From NCBI GenBank assembly GCA_963931865.1, contig OZ007518.1, positions 1,789,136-1,853,135 of the forward strand: a DNA stretch of 64,000 nucleotides, in the 5' to 3' direction. The position numbers were made by a program, and so were the translations under genes. Each line of letters opens with the position of its first letter. Within the stretch, counting starts at the first letter, position 1. The notes below the pieces were generated by a model that was not told where the DNA came from, searched no databases, and saw only the letters and a program-made list of their open reading frames with translations. This DNA comes from Axinella damicornis (lineage: Eukaryota; Porifera; Demospongiae; Axinellida; Axinellidae). Shown piece after piece: positions 1 to 10,500 of the stretch.

Positions 1-355
1 ACTTTCTGCGTTGCTCGTGAATAAGTTGGAGTAATGATAAAAATTGTGGGCATACTGTCCACGTTCTCAGGCGTGTTTACAGTGACCAGCTCAGTGAGTG
101 CCTTGATCGCTCGACTGGGCATTGGTGTGCTTTTATTAGAACTTGCCACTCGTTGACTCTCAGTTGAGTGACAACTGCACAGAGTTCTGTTTTCAAACGC
201 TGAAAGTATTTTAGACATGGTCGCAAGAAGCTTGGTCTCTTCGTCTCTTAGTTCTTTAATTGGGATCGGAGGAGAAGGAGAGGGAGGGAGGTCCCTCGGT
301 TTCAATAATACATTCTTGCCTTCAAATAATTCCTCATGAACTGCACATAGTGGAG
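1..355 (-). CDS. beta-1,3-glucuronyltransferase (B3GAT-like), partial
   Basis: An open reading frame on the minus strand runs from a splice acceptor (CACAG, exon starting at 355) off the left edge of the window. It ends with PTIFIITPTYSRATQK, which matches the start of the catalytic domain of galactosylgalactosylxylosylprotein 3-beta-glucuronosyltransferases (glycosyltransferase family 43, usually PTIYVVTPTYARxxQ). That family adds glucuronic acid from UDP-GlcA to galactose in the Golgi and completes the glycosaminoglycan linker. The preceding ~100 residues are low in hydrophobics and rich in Pro, Ser and Glu, as expected of the lumenal stem. The cytoplasmic tail and membrane anchor would lie in an upstream exon at higher coordinates, which I could not find. 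The DxD motif and the rest of the catalytic domain lie outside the window. The family assignment is strong; which member (GAT1, 2 or 3) cannot be told. Confidence 0.82.
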
Positions 356-699
356 CTGTGATTTGTGAGTGTGTGTGTGCGGGGTGAGTAATAGTGGTGG
401 CAGTGGGTGGGAGTGTAGCATGGGTGTGTGTGAATGAGGATGGTGGATATGTGTATGGGTGTGTGAATGAGGGCATGTCCAATGTGTCCATGTATGTAGT
501 GTGTGTAGGAACATGTGGTGGGCATGTGTATCTGTACGGTGAATGAGTGTGGTATTCACACGTATCAGCTCCTGAAATGCAGGCATATACAATGTCTTGT
601 ACATGCAACATGAGTACAGTTCACATGGCTCTACGGAATGTGAATCATAATTACATTTATGGCAGAATTTTATATGCCCCTGCATTCGTAGACTGTGTG

Positions 700-960
700 A
701 CCTGCCACCTCAATGACGATGATGTCATCCAATGACATCACCGTCACCTCAATGACGATGATGTCATCATGATGACATCATCGTCACCTCGTGTGCCTTA
801 GATGTGGTCAATGACATTTCTCACTTGTGGTTCAAATGCAGCAGCCATATATACACATGTACATGTGTAAAGTTACCCAAAGCAGTTCCCTTATTATGAC
901 ATTGGCAATGATGATGATGTCATTATGATGACATTGGCAATGACGATGATGTCATTATGC
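700..960. repeat. ATGATGTCATCAT palindrome cluster
   Basis: The palindromic core GATGATGTCATCATGATGAC is repeated around 715-785, and related cores recur at 905-955, separated by unrelated AT-rich DNA. The same core is found in the long perfect palindrome at 8713-8776. I see no gene here. Confidence 0.6.
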
Positions 961-1640
961 GCTCTAGCAGCCAAACAAGAGACAAGCTCAGAGCAGCTTG
1001 TAAATGACAGCTAAAGCATTTCCCTTTGTGTTCGGTAAGTAATGATCGCTTGCAGTATGCAAGTATGGAAGGGAAGGCCTGGGAGATCACGTCACATGCG
1101 GTGACGTCCGGTAGACGGCCACACGTGGTGACGTCCGGTAGACGGCCACACGTGCGAAGAAGGGTCTGGTGAAGATGTATTGATACAATGGGAGCAAGGA
1201 ATTCATGTGCTAGGTGCAACGTTAACCTCGGTCCCAGGCCCGAGACAATGTAGTTGTGCTCCGTCCTCGTAAAATTTGATATGATGTCATGTTTTGGAAG
1301 TCCTCCGTACCACGGTGAGTTAAACCTGTCCAAAGTGACCTAATGTTCTTTCCCCTTCCCATGTGCCACAAACATCTGGCCCATGAGAAACAGACCATGC
1401 CTTGATCATAGGTAGCCAGTGTTCCCGGATTATACATCTAACGCTCCCTCCCTCCCTCCCTCCCTCCCTCCCTCCCTCCCCCCCACTCCTCCTCCCACTT
1501 CTTAGATGGGCTCACCTGACTGGGTGTGAAACAATGATACGATCATGATACTTAACAGGTTTGAAATCACCAAAACCCCACCCCAGCAGAAGGTTCTCGC
1601 CAGTACAGACATGAACACACAGATACTCGATCCAATCGTC
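961..1640. other. non-coding stretch with short duplications and CCCT microsatellite
   Basis: No supported exon. A 29-base tandem duplication (GTAGACGGCCACACGT unit) lies at about 1100-1153, and a (CCCT)n microsatellite at 1444-1481. A GATCGCTTGCAGTATGCAA stretch near 1045 resembles the inverted repeat at 12220-12310. Confidence 0.5.
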
Positions 1641-1839
1641 AGCTACTCAACATCTCAAGTCGAATAGTCACGCAGGATACGCCCCTTCTAATTAATGCAC
1701 GTGGTATGTCCGTGATGTGGGATCCTAGGCAAGCCCCGCGAAGGTCCCGTTCCCAGGCCGTCTCCCGTTCCGTCGCATAACCTTCCGTGACCTTTGAACC
1801 GCCCGACTCAAACGTCGTTATCACAGAGTCGGTAGACTC

Positions 1840-2935
1840 TGTATGTAGGGATACGACGTACACGCAATATGTGGTAATACAAAAGAATCTCTCCAAATCT
1901 CAGAAACGGTACACTTATAAGCCTTTATAACCACATACCGTTCATCTTCGGGTGTTTTCATGACCAACAAGACTCCTCGCATCGCGAAAAACCGTCGCGA
2001 AAATACCACACCAGGTACTCGCAAAACGAGCAAATTGTTTTTCTTTCTTCTTCTTCTTTCTTCTTTCTTCTTTCAGACGGGCTAGCTCAACGTCGCCTCA
2101 AGCCCTCATGATGGTTTTCGCACGAAACAGCAGCATTTTACACAGAGCAGTGCACCAGCCCATCGCTTTTTGGCAACCTCCAAGTCTTCACCAGGCGGCT
2201 ACAGCTGCCCACTCAATAACTATGGCTTCATTTGTCACGCCATTTTCATGTTTGTACGCATGCGCACTTAAACGATCACTTAGCAACGATACGTAATTAT
2301 TATTCAAGATCGCTGAATTAGACGTGCCTTGCGCTGTTGTGGTAATTACCGCAACTAGACTGAGGTAAATTCTCTGTGCTATATATGTTACTAGACTGTG
2401 TTCTGTGAGAGGGGTGAATGCCTATCTAAAGACTCAACAATGTGTCGCTACTACTATCTGGTATAGCTATTTTAGCTACACTAAACTTAGCTATGGTCTT
2501 CAGCTCAGGGAGCACTGGCTTAGTATCCATCCAGAAAAGGGTTGGCTTTTGAGATGCTTGGGTCTGATTCTTCAGCCATTGCTGGCAGTGTAAATGCCAG
2601 AGTCCAGCATGCATGCGCCTGCTGCTAAAAAAAATGACATAAACAAGTAATAAAAAACATTTAAAATGTAACAGGATGTAGGGATACCAGAACCGCAAAA
2701 AGTAAGGAAACAAGGTAGGGATGATCACACAAAACAGTGAAGTATACAATCCCCCTACATATCTTTTTTCATTATACACGTATTATGGAAAAAGATCTCT
2801 GTAGGGGGTTGTATACTTCACTGTTTTGTGTGATCATCCCTACCTTGTTTCCTTACTTTTTGCGGTTCTGGTATATCCCTACATCCTGTTACATTTTAAA
2901 TGTTTTTTATTACTTGTGTATATATAGTCTCGGAA
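1840..2935. mobile_element. composite foldback element, copy A
   Basis: The right part (about 2643-2920) is a large inverted repeat with arms of roughly 125 bases around a short spacer near 2770-2790. The left part (about 1840-2300) carries a diverged unique segment including a CTT-rich run at 2040-2075. The same two parts recur at 38480-39270 in the opposite overall orientation, so they travel together as one dispersed element. I see no transposase reading frame, so it is probably non-autonomous. Confidence 0.65.
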
Positions 2936-3144
2936 CGAGACCCTTCGCGCGGGGCAACTATATAGCATGTTATATAATATTATACTGTTTTGTTTCAGAT
3001 ATCTTCTATGTATCCATGCAAGATGCTACCCGCTCGAGCTCCCCTCCATGCACTTATAATTACGCCGTGCATGATGATCAACTCTCAACGATAAAATTAA
3101 TGATTATTGATAAAAATCTGTGCATATATTGTGTAACCAGTATA

Positions 3145-3227
3145 CTAGCCAGTTAGCGTAGGTAGTTCGTTCAGGAGCTCCATGTCCTGGTCCTTTCTTC
3201 CTTCAACTTCTCTATATGGTGCTCCTT
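3145..3227 (-). CDS. candidate alternative last exon of the class C GPCR
   Basis: A good acceptor (pyrimidine-rich, ending CTGCAG) is followed by an open stretch. Two phases are possible. Joined to a donor at codon GAG of the 4350-4523 exon it reads KEHHIEKLKEERTRTWSS with a stop at 3171, which extends the coiled coil. Joined in phase 1 to a later donor it reads GAPYREVEGRKDQDMELLNE and stops at 3145. Either is compatible with a cytoplasmic tail. I give it low confidence because the upstream exon can also stop by itself at 4350. Confidence 0.3.
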
Positions 3228-3273
3228 CTGCAGTGGCATAGAGTTCAATGTAATAGCTAAGGTATTATACGGA

Positions 3274-3308
3274 CAGCCTCGTTCCCAGGCCCGCCTGGGA
3301 ACGAGGCT
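3274..3308. repeat. short GTTCCCAGGC inverted repeat
   Basis: AGCCTCGTTCCCAGGC is directly opposed to its reverse complement with a one-base centre. This is the minimal form of the commonest repeat in the window. Confidence 0.75.
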
Positions 3309-4033
3309 ACAGTAGACATTGGGAAACACACATGGAAAACCCCACATATCCATTGCAATAATATTCCCCTTTGGTTCCAAATACACATTCCCTTCATGGT
3401 TCCCATACACATTCCCATGCGATAATTCATGGTAGGGTTGGCAAAAATGACAGGGAAACCATGTTAGGGAAATTGTAGCGAACCAATAATGATTTCAAGG
3501 TTGTAAGAGACCTTATTCCACTAAAATGAAATTCTGGGTTTCCGTTGCTATGACAACAACAACCTCTTGTACGTGGAATTTCATGCAGGCCTGTGCTGTG
3601 TGAGTATGAAGTGGGGCATCCATGGCGGGTTACACTGAACATCTCCTGCAACAGTGCAGGCCAAAATTCATGCTGGAACTATTCTGCAAAGTACTCTTTC
3701 ATGCAACTTTCCCAGGATAGAGGTGCGGGAAAAATGTAAAGGGAATTGCGCCCTGTTCTGATTGTTTTCTTCCAGTGTTAGTTGCGCATGCACTTACGTA
3801 TGTAACTGCACATCAGTAACAGATGAACTCCAGTCTAGCCTGTCAGACCCTCTTCACCTGGCCAGTCATGCACATGCATGGGACAAAGCCACGTCAGCAG
3901 GTGGGGTATAGAGGGTCTAGCAAGCTAGACTCCATGGCAACCTCCAGAAGGCTGCCCTGGAATCAGCTATGTAAGTCCCTAGTCCCTTTCAGAAGAAACT
4001 GCCACTCATTCCAAGTTTGTGTTCTGGGGCTAA

Positions 4034-4111
4034 CCTCATTCCCAGGCCCGAGCCCAGCTTTTCACTGCTTGCAGTGTGTAAAAGCAGCGTGTGGGCCTGG
4101 GAACGAGGCTG
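4034..4111. mobile_element. GTTCCCAGGC-family MITE
   Basis: CATTCCCAGGCCC at the left is matched by GGGCCTGGGAACGAGGCTG at the right, with an inner inverted pair (CAGCTTTTCACTGCTTG). The same terminal family is found throughout the window. Confidence 0.6.
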
Positions 4112-4208
4112 CGTATTCTGGGGCAAGAGGCTGCGTTGGTTGAGTTGTGCACTATGCACATCCACGTACAGTACTATACATACTACATCCATGTAGTTAG
4201 TTGCTAGA

Positions 4209-4290
4209 CCCCCCCCCCCCCCCTCCCCCCCTCCCCCCTCCCCTTTTCCCCCTTCCCCCTCCCCCCTCCCCTCTCCCCCCCTCCCCCCCT

Positions 4291-4320
<30 letters not shown>
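4209..4320. repeat. 112-base C-rich low-complexity tract
   Basis: Almost pure C with scattered T, including a run of more than 25 consecutive C. The complementary G-rich strand could form quadruplexes. It lies immediately downstream of the GPCR stop codon. Peptides read through it are polyproline or polyglycine and are not real. Confidence 0.85.
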
Positions 4321-4321
<1 letters not shown>

Positions 4322-4349
4322 GGGTGGGGACTCTGGGGAGAGGGAGGGT

Positions 4350-4523
4350 CTACCAGCTAACATCCATGAGAAGGGTAAGAACGTTACAGACCTCGGCTAC
4401 TTCGATCTTAAGCGTCTGCGCTTGCTCCATGAGTTTGTTGTAATCCCCTAGTCTCTGTAGCCGTTCCTCCTCCAGTTCCTTCTCCTGCATTTCTTCAAAG
4501 TGGTCCTGGTAAATCTGGATGAA
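4350..4523 (-). other. cytoplasmic coiled-coil tail of the GPCR
   Basis: This exon follows directly after VPK of TM7. FIQIYQDHFEEMQEKELEEE is rich in Glu, Leu and Lys with heptad spacing, followed by LGDYNKLMEQAQTLKIEV. GABA-B receptor subunits dimerise through such a C-terminal coiled coil, so a similar role is inferred. The frame stops with TAG at 4350-4352 unless one of two internal donors is used to reach 3145-3227. Confidence 0.7.
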
Positions 4524-7500
4524 CTAGAACACACAAGCAGGTCTTGATGGATTATTATTATGAAACACACGCCACAAATCGGCGCAAAGAGTACAACGTA
4601 ACATTATAGATTAAGTAGTTTAAATTATTATGCTACCATAATACGTAATTATTCCAGGTGGCTAAAAGAATTGAGAATTATTCTAGAATAAAAACGTGGC
4701 TACTTGTGCTTCATAGTATCAATGACCACCTGTAAGCGGTCTCGTCCCAAACTACAGACTGCAAAATGCACACAAAATTTGTTAGTTTATCTTTCTCTCA
4801 TCACTACGTAACTATGGCAACAAAAGCACAAGCCTACTGAGTTTTTGGTAATATATAATCAGCCATTTTCACAATTTATGAGCTGAATAAGATCATTCCC
4901 TAGTGTGTTGGCCTGGGAACGAGGCTAGTAACAGGTGTATTAGCCTCGTTCCCAGGTGTGTTGGCCTGGGAACGAGGCTACAGGTGTATTAGCCTCGTTC
5001 CCAGGTGTGTTGGGCTGGGAACGAGCTCGGCTACAGGTGTATTAGCCTCGTTCCCAGGTGTGTTGGCCTGGGAACGAGGCTACAGGTGTATTAGCCTCGT
5101 TCCCAGGTGTGTTGGCCTGGGAACGACAGGTGTATTAGCCTCGTTCCCAGGTGTGTTGGCCTGGGAACGAGGCTACAGGTGTATTAGCCTCGTTCCCAGG
5201 TGTGTTGGGCTGGGAACGAGCTCGGCTACAGGTGTATTAGCCTCGTTCCCAGGTGTGTTGGCCTGGGAACGAGGCTACAGGTGTATTAGCCTCGTTCCCA
5301 GGTGTGTTGGGCTGGGAACGAGCTCGGCTACAGGTGTATTAGCCTCGTTCCCAGGTGTGTTGGCCTGGGAACGAGGCTACAGGTGCATGTATCCCATTCT
5401 TACCTTAGGTACGTAGAGTGACGTTATGATGACAGTGGGAATTAACAGCTGCCACAACACAACCACCCAAAAGCATGCCACGTAAAGCAAGGCTAAAGAT
5501 GGGTTCACTGCAAGTCCAATATTCACTGCAATGGCAAGTGGAACGGGACAGAGAGCCATAAAGAGGACGCGTCTTGTGGCAACACCCTCGTCCCTGAACC
5601 GAGAGTTGATTTTGGAATTCCGGTAGGCATAGAACAGCAGTGCCACAATCAGGACAACTCTATAGACACCGAGGCCTACAGCCCAGTAGGTAGAGAAGTT
5701 GGAGGCACAGAAGGTCACGTTGACAAACATGAAGTCATTCTGCGTGAGAAGAAACACACCTGTCTGATACGTACACACCATATTACAACCCTGAGTGAGC
5801 AGACATAAATTACTGTGTGTGTGATAATATTATGCTAGCTACAGTAATGGGCAGCATGGCAACACTTCAGTAAAAGTGAACAAAACATATTTCATTTCTG
5901 AGTGTGTGCATATTAAATTTTACTTCCTATAGAAACCTTGCATTGTGGGTTTAGCTCCATAGCAACATATTTCATTTGTGAGTGTTTCAATTCATGACAT
6001 TGTGCATATTTACTATAGAGCTTCCTATATAGAAACCTTGCATTTTGAGGAATTGCGACTAGCTCCATAGCAACTGAAATTATTGTTTTAGTAGAAATTC
6101 CTTTCACTTCTCCTGAGTACATGCACAGGTATGGTACGTGTCTTTAAAACCGGAAGGCTTCTTCCGAAACTGGAAGGTTTCTTTCGAAGACACGGAATGC
6201 ACCTTCCGAAGAGTGCTGGCTTTGTACGTCCTAAGTCTCCAAAAAAATGGGCCAGCTTTGCTTACAGCCCAGATCTTCCGGAGCTTCATTTAGGCCTTCA
6301 AATTCCGAGCTGTGTTTAGGTCTTCTGAGCTGCGTATAAGTCTTCTGGAGACGTGCTTGTAACGGAAACCCGAAGCAATGACGTTTCCGAATCTTGGCAT
6401 CAATTTTAAAGATGCAAACTGTAAAGTACTAACTGGTGAAATGCCTGGCAACAGCAAGGGAGGAGTTAGCCTCGTTCCCAGGCCACGCGGCCTGGGAACG
6501 AGGCTAGGGTGGAGTCACTTACTTACCTGTCCACTTATTGCATCGTAGGAGAACCCGACAGTGTCAATCGCAGTCCACACAGTGAGGGTCACTATCACTG
6601 GCAGCAGTAGCACCAGAACCACTCCCAACAGCACTCGGTCACTCAACGTATTGCCCAGCTGTCAGTGGGAGAGTAGGTGCTATGAGGTCTTCAGTGGAAG
6701 ACGAATTGTTTGACCAATGTCTGTCCATCCATTGCATATATATATATGGACAGACATTGGTCAAACCATTCATCTATGAAAGCTCACATAATGTAATTAG
6801 CCTCATTCCAAGACCGCTCCCACCCCAGGCCAGCTTGCAATGTACCAACAACAGATGAGCACAAAGTAGCACAGCCTGAAGGTGAGGCTCAACCCACAGA
6901 TGCTCAAACTAGTTTCTCAGGTTCTCTGAGCAATAGCCTAGACTGTGGGCATGGGTAATTTAAATTGTCAGCCAATGTATGAGCATTCGGGGAAGGTGTA
7001 CCTACTTTCTGATGACATCATCAAGATAGCTGTTGTGCTGGTGTGTACCGACTCAAACATAGCCTCGTTCCCAGGCTCCTCCCCAGCATACAGTATGTGA
7101 CAAAAAGCTGGGGAGGAGCCTGGGAACGAGATTACTCAAACATATATAATGATTGTGTTTGGCAGTGAGCAGCCAGGGAGCAAGTAAAGTATAACACATG
7201 CAGCATATGGTACGCGTCTTTAAAATTGATGCCGAACTTCGGAAACACTTCCGTCGCTGGTTCCGAATTGCGGAAAAACCGAAACGCGGTAGTGCATAAA
7301 CGCAAACGCGGAAGATCCGTAAACGGAGTCCGGTGAATTTTTCGGAAAAGGTAAGCGAATTTCGGAAGAAGCCTTCCGCTTCTCCGGAAAAAACTTTCCG
7401 AATCTCGGAAGAAGCCTTCCGCTTTGCGGCGGAGACGCGCAGCAAACACATTTCGGAAAAGTTTTCAGAAGTTCGGCATCAAATTTAAAGACGCGTACCG

Positions 7501-10500
7501 TAGGTATGTGAGTGTGAAGCATGCGCAGATAATAGATCATACGAATGTACGGAAGAATGTGGGAGAACCAATTCATGCACAAACGATTGGAAAGGAATAA
7601 CGTGCAGAACGAGTAGAACTCACTCGTTGCACTAGTTTCTTGTTGTAGAATATTCTGTACACTCTGTAGTTCCTGACCAGCAGAATCCCGTAGAAGATGA
7701 CGTCACCGATATTACCGAACCACTGCGACAACTGCAACGAAATAGGTCTGATTTCAACTCAAGGGCATACCAATCTATAGCTTGTCACTGGTAGAGGTGG
7801 CCGCAGCTAGGTCTATAGGACTTCAGTTAGCCTGTTGAGCTAGACCTTCTCCCACCCAGTACCAAGAAGGTCAAGATGTTGATAGACTAGTCTGCAGAAA
7901 ACTGTTTTCCATGCATCGATCACCAAGACATATATTATGCAGTTTGGTTGGACAGAGGCAAGCAAGGAAAATGTGAGGACCCCCCGGAACTCAAGTTCCT
8001 CCTCCCTCCCCCTGCACACATACCCACCCACCCACACACAAACACACACACACACACACACAGTCACACAGTGGTGTTGTAAAAGTAAACCCTTCATGGT
8101 TTTAAGCAAATCAATCGATCCCAAGTGAAGGACTTCTTCCCTCGACTGGACAACACACACGTACATTGCAAAACGCTGTGATGGTCTGAGGTGAGATGTC
8201 ATACTCCAGTGCTGATATCGACAGTCCATCATAGATAGGGATGTGCATTTGCAGGAGGAAGCCAACAATAAACACAATCGTCATGCGGCAGCTGGAGGCC
8301 TTCACGTACCTGCAACAGAGAGGAGCACCAAATGCAGGATCAGTAATGCGTACCGTAACATTGGTTATGTTGAAAGAATAATCTCCATACTGAAAGTGAA
8401 ACATGCAGTAAACAGTTTGTAGCCAAGTACCAAGAAGCAGGTAATGAGGAAATATTCTTGGGTATTAGCCTAAAGTATTCTAGCTCAATATTTTCAGCCA
8501 CCTAATATTATGCTATCAAGGGCGACTCTCGGCTAGCTAGTGTTCTGCATTAAAGTTGTTCACCTCATACTAATTTCCTTAATGCTTTCTGCCAAGTCAC
8601 GTGAGCGATATAGTCACTAGAGCAACGCACTGTAAGCTAGCATGAGTCACGGATCGTTGCTATGGTATTTTGTTACGACTAGTAGCTCATACGTAAAGTG
8701 TAGCATCTACTTCAAGAGCGCATGATGACATCATTGTTTTTTCGTGAAAAAACAATGATGTCATCATGCGCTCTTGCTACTTCTATAGTGATTCTGAAAG
8801 TAATAGTTCCACAGATTTGGAGACCGAGCCAGGCTCAATGGACGGACGACACCAGAATATTCCTGGGTGGGCATGCATGCACTTTAGCTTAGGGCTTATA
8901 GCTACACCACAATTTACAGTGGGAGAATACATGCAGCTGCCTCAATTCACTCCTTTAGAACCAACGTAAGGCAGTAGAACACCCTAGACAAGTGGTTGGC
9001 TATAGGTTCGGGTACAGCAGAGTTTTGGAAAACACAAATGGATTGCTTTGTGATACACGACTCACTTGTTCTTCCTCCACACGATGTTGAGTACCAACAC
9101 GATAACAGCATATGCCATTGCACACACCACCAGCACTCCTACAGTGATCAACGCCGCTAGACTGATGCTGGAGTTGGTGACACTGTACCCACTGGCGGGG
9201 GGACCGGTGCGACCTAGATATGGATGCATGCAAAATGGACAGTACAGAATGCATCGTGTACAGTACAGAGATAGTACGGTTACAGCGCAGTATCCGACCA
9301 TTTAAATTCTAGCCACCTTAGGTCATGACGATAATGTACGTGACCATACCTTTCCACCAGAAATCAGACGAGCAGCTGTTACTAGCTCCAAAGGTGCTGG
9401 AGTCCAGCTGCAAATGACTGACGCACTGGTGCGTGCTGAGATCAGATGTTCTGACAAAACCATAGCTGGCAGAGCGATTGTTGTTTGGCCAACAGAGACC
9501 GATTGGGCAGTGGGTACCATCTGTATGCAATGAACGAAATTATGCACCAATTGACAGGTAATAATTAAGGCTGCCAGCAAGAGAACACACTGCAAAGGTG
9601 AATTGTTTCTGGAATCAGACCTCTTTACTCCTATAACTTTACTAGCCTCGTTCCCATGCTTAACCTGTTTCCCATTCTGTTGACAATATAGTGTAAGAGC
9701 TAGCTTTGTTTGCCGTTCTTCCGCTTCCGTGTATAACAGGAACCAAAGCATGGAAAACGGCTTGGGTCTGGGCTACTCCCTAGCCTCGTTCCCAGGCTCT
9801 CAATCAGAAAGTGAGCATGGGAATGAGGATAGCTAACCCCGGTGCTGTTCTACTACAATCCAGTACTGCAATATGGATTACGGAGTAGCCAGCTAAGTAC
9901 AATGCTAGGTATCTCGGGCTAGGAATGAGATATGAAGCTGGGATTTGCACCATTGTGATCAGCATGAAACGAACCCTCAAATGATGTCCTTGAAATGACT
10001 TTTAATATCGGTCACATTTTTGCCAAAAAATCGCACTCAACCAAAGGCTATAATCCATGGTTTTCATGATTTTGGGTCAAAATTCAACCTACAGCAAAAT
10101 TAACATCATTTGAAAGCTCCATTCATGCCGATCACAATGATGCAAATCCCAGCTTCATATCTCATTCCTAGCCCGAGATACCTAGCATAGTGTTTAGCTC
10201 AAACATTTGACCTAATTTGCACCATTGTGCCAATGATACCCATTTTGCTGCAGGTTGAGTATCGACCAGAAAGGGTCCATCAAACGTTCCTCTGGAATGC
10301 CAGTTACATGAATCGAGTGCCAGTTAGAGTTGAGGATAAGCTCTGTATCCTGGGAGGTATCTGGGTGGGACAATTGACTTCTGCAACTCTCTAAACAGTT
10401 CCTTTCCCTGTAATTATGAGCTCTACTGACAAGCTATCATTTATTTTGCGTTCTAACAAATGTTCGCCTCCTAACAAATGTTCGCCTCATTTAGCTTGTG

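Larger units (their letters stand above)
5404..9213 (-). other. seven-transmembrane exons of the GPCR
   Basis: TM1 is in exon 9066-9213 (SISLAALITVGVLVVCAMAY). TM2 is in 8165-8309, beginning KASSCRMTIVFIVGF, the class C post-TM1 KASSP-like motif. TM3 is in 7624-7731 (ILLVRNYRVYRIF, the class C KxxRVYRIF signature). TM4 is in 6527-6658, and TM5 to TM7 are in 5404-5739, with AYRNSKI after TM5 and LYVPKV closing TM7. Exon junctions reconstruct intact codons: for instance, two bases at the end of 9066-9213 plus one base of 8165-8309 give AAG. Confidence 0.9.

Noticed and set aside
302..735. Overlapping open frames over a TG-rich stretch
   Set aside because: His/Thr-rich peptides are microsatellite translations. 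The real exon uses the third frame and stops at its acceptor at 355.
4958..5416. 152-codon plus-strand frame
   Set aside because: It is a translation of the palindromic tandem array in a GPCR intron.
7053..7582. Three overlapping minus-strand frames of 105-132 codons
   Set aside because: They lie inside two TIR elements, all frames are open at once and no splice sites or homology support them.
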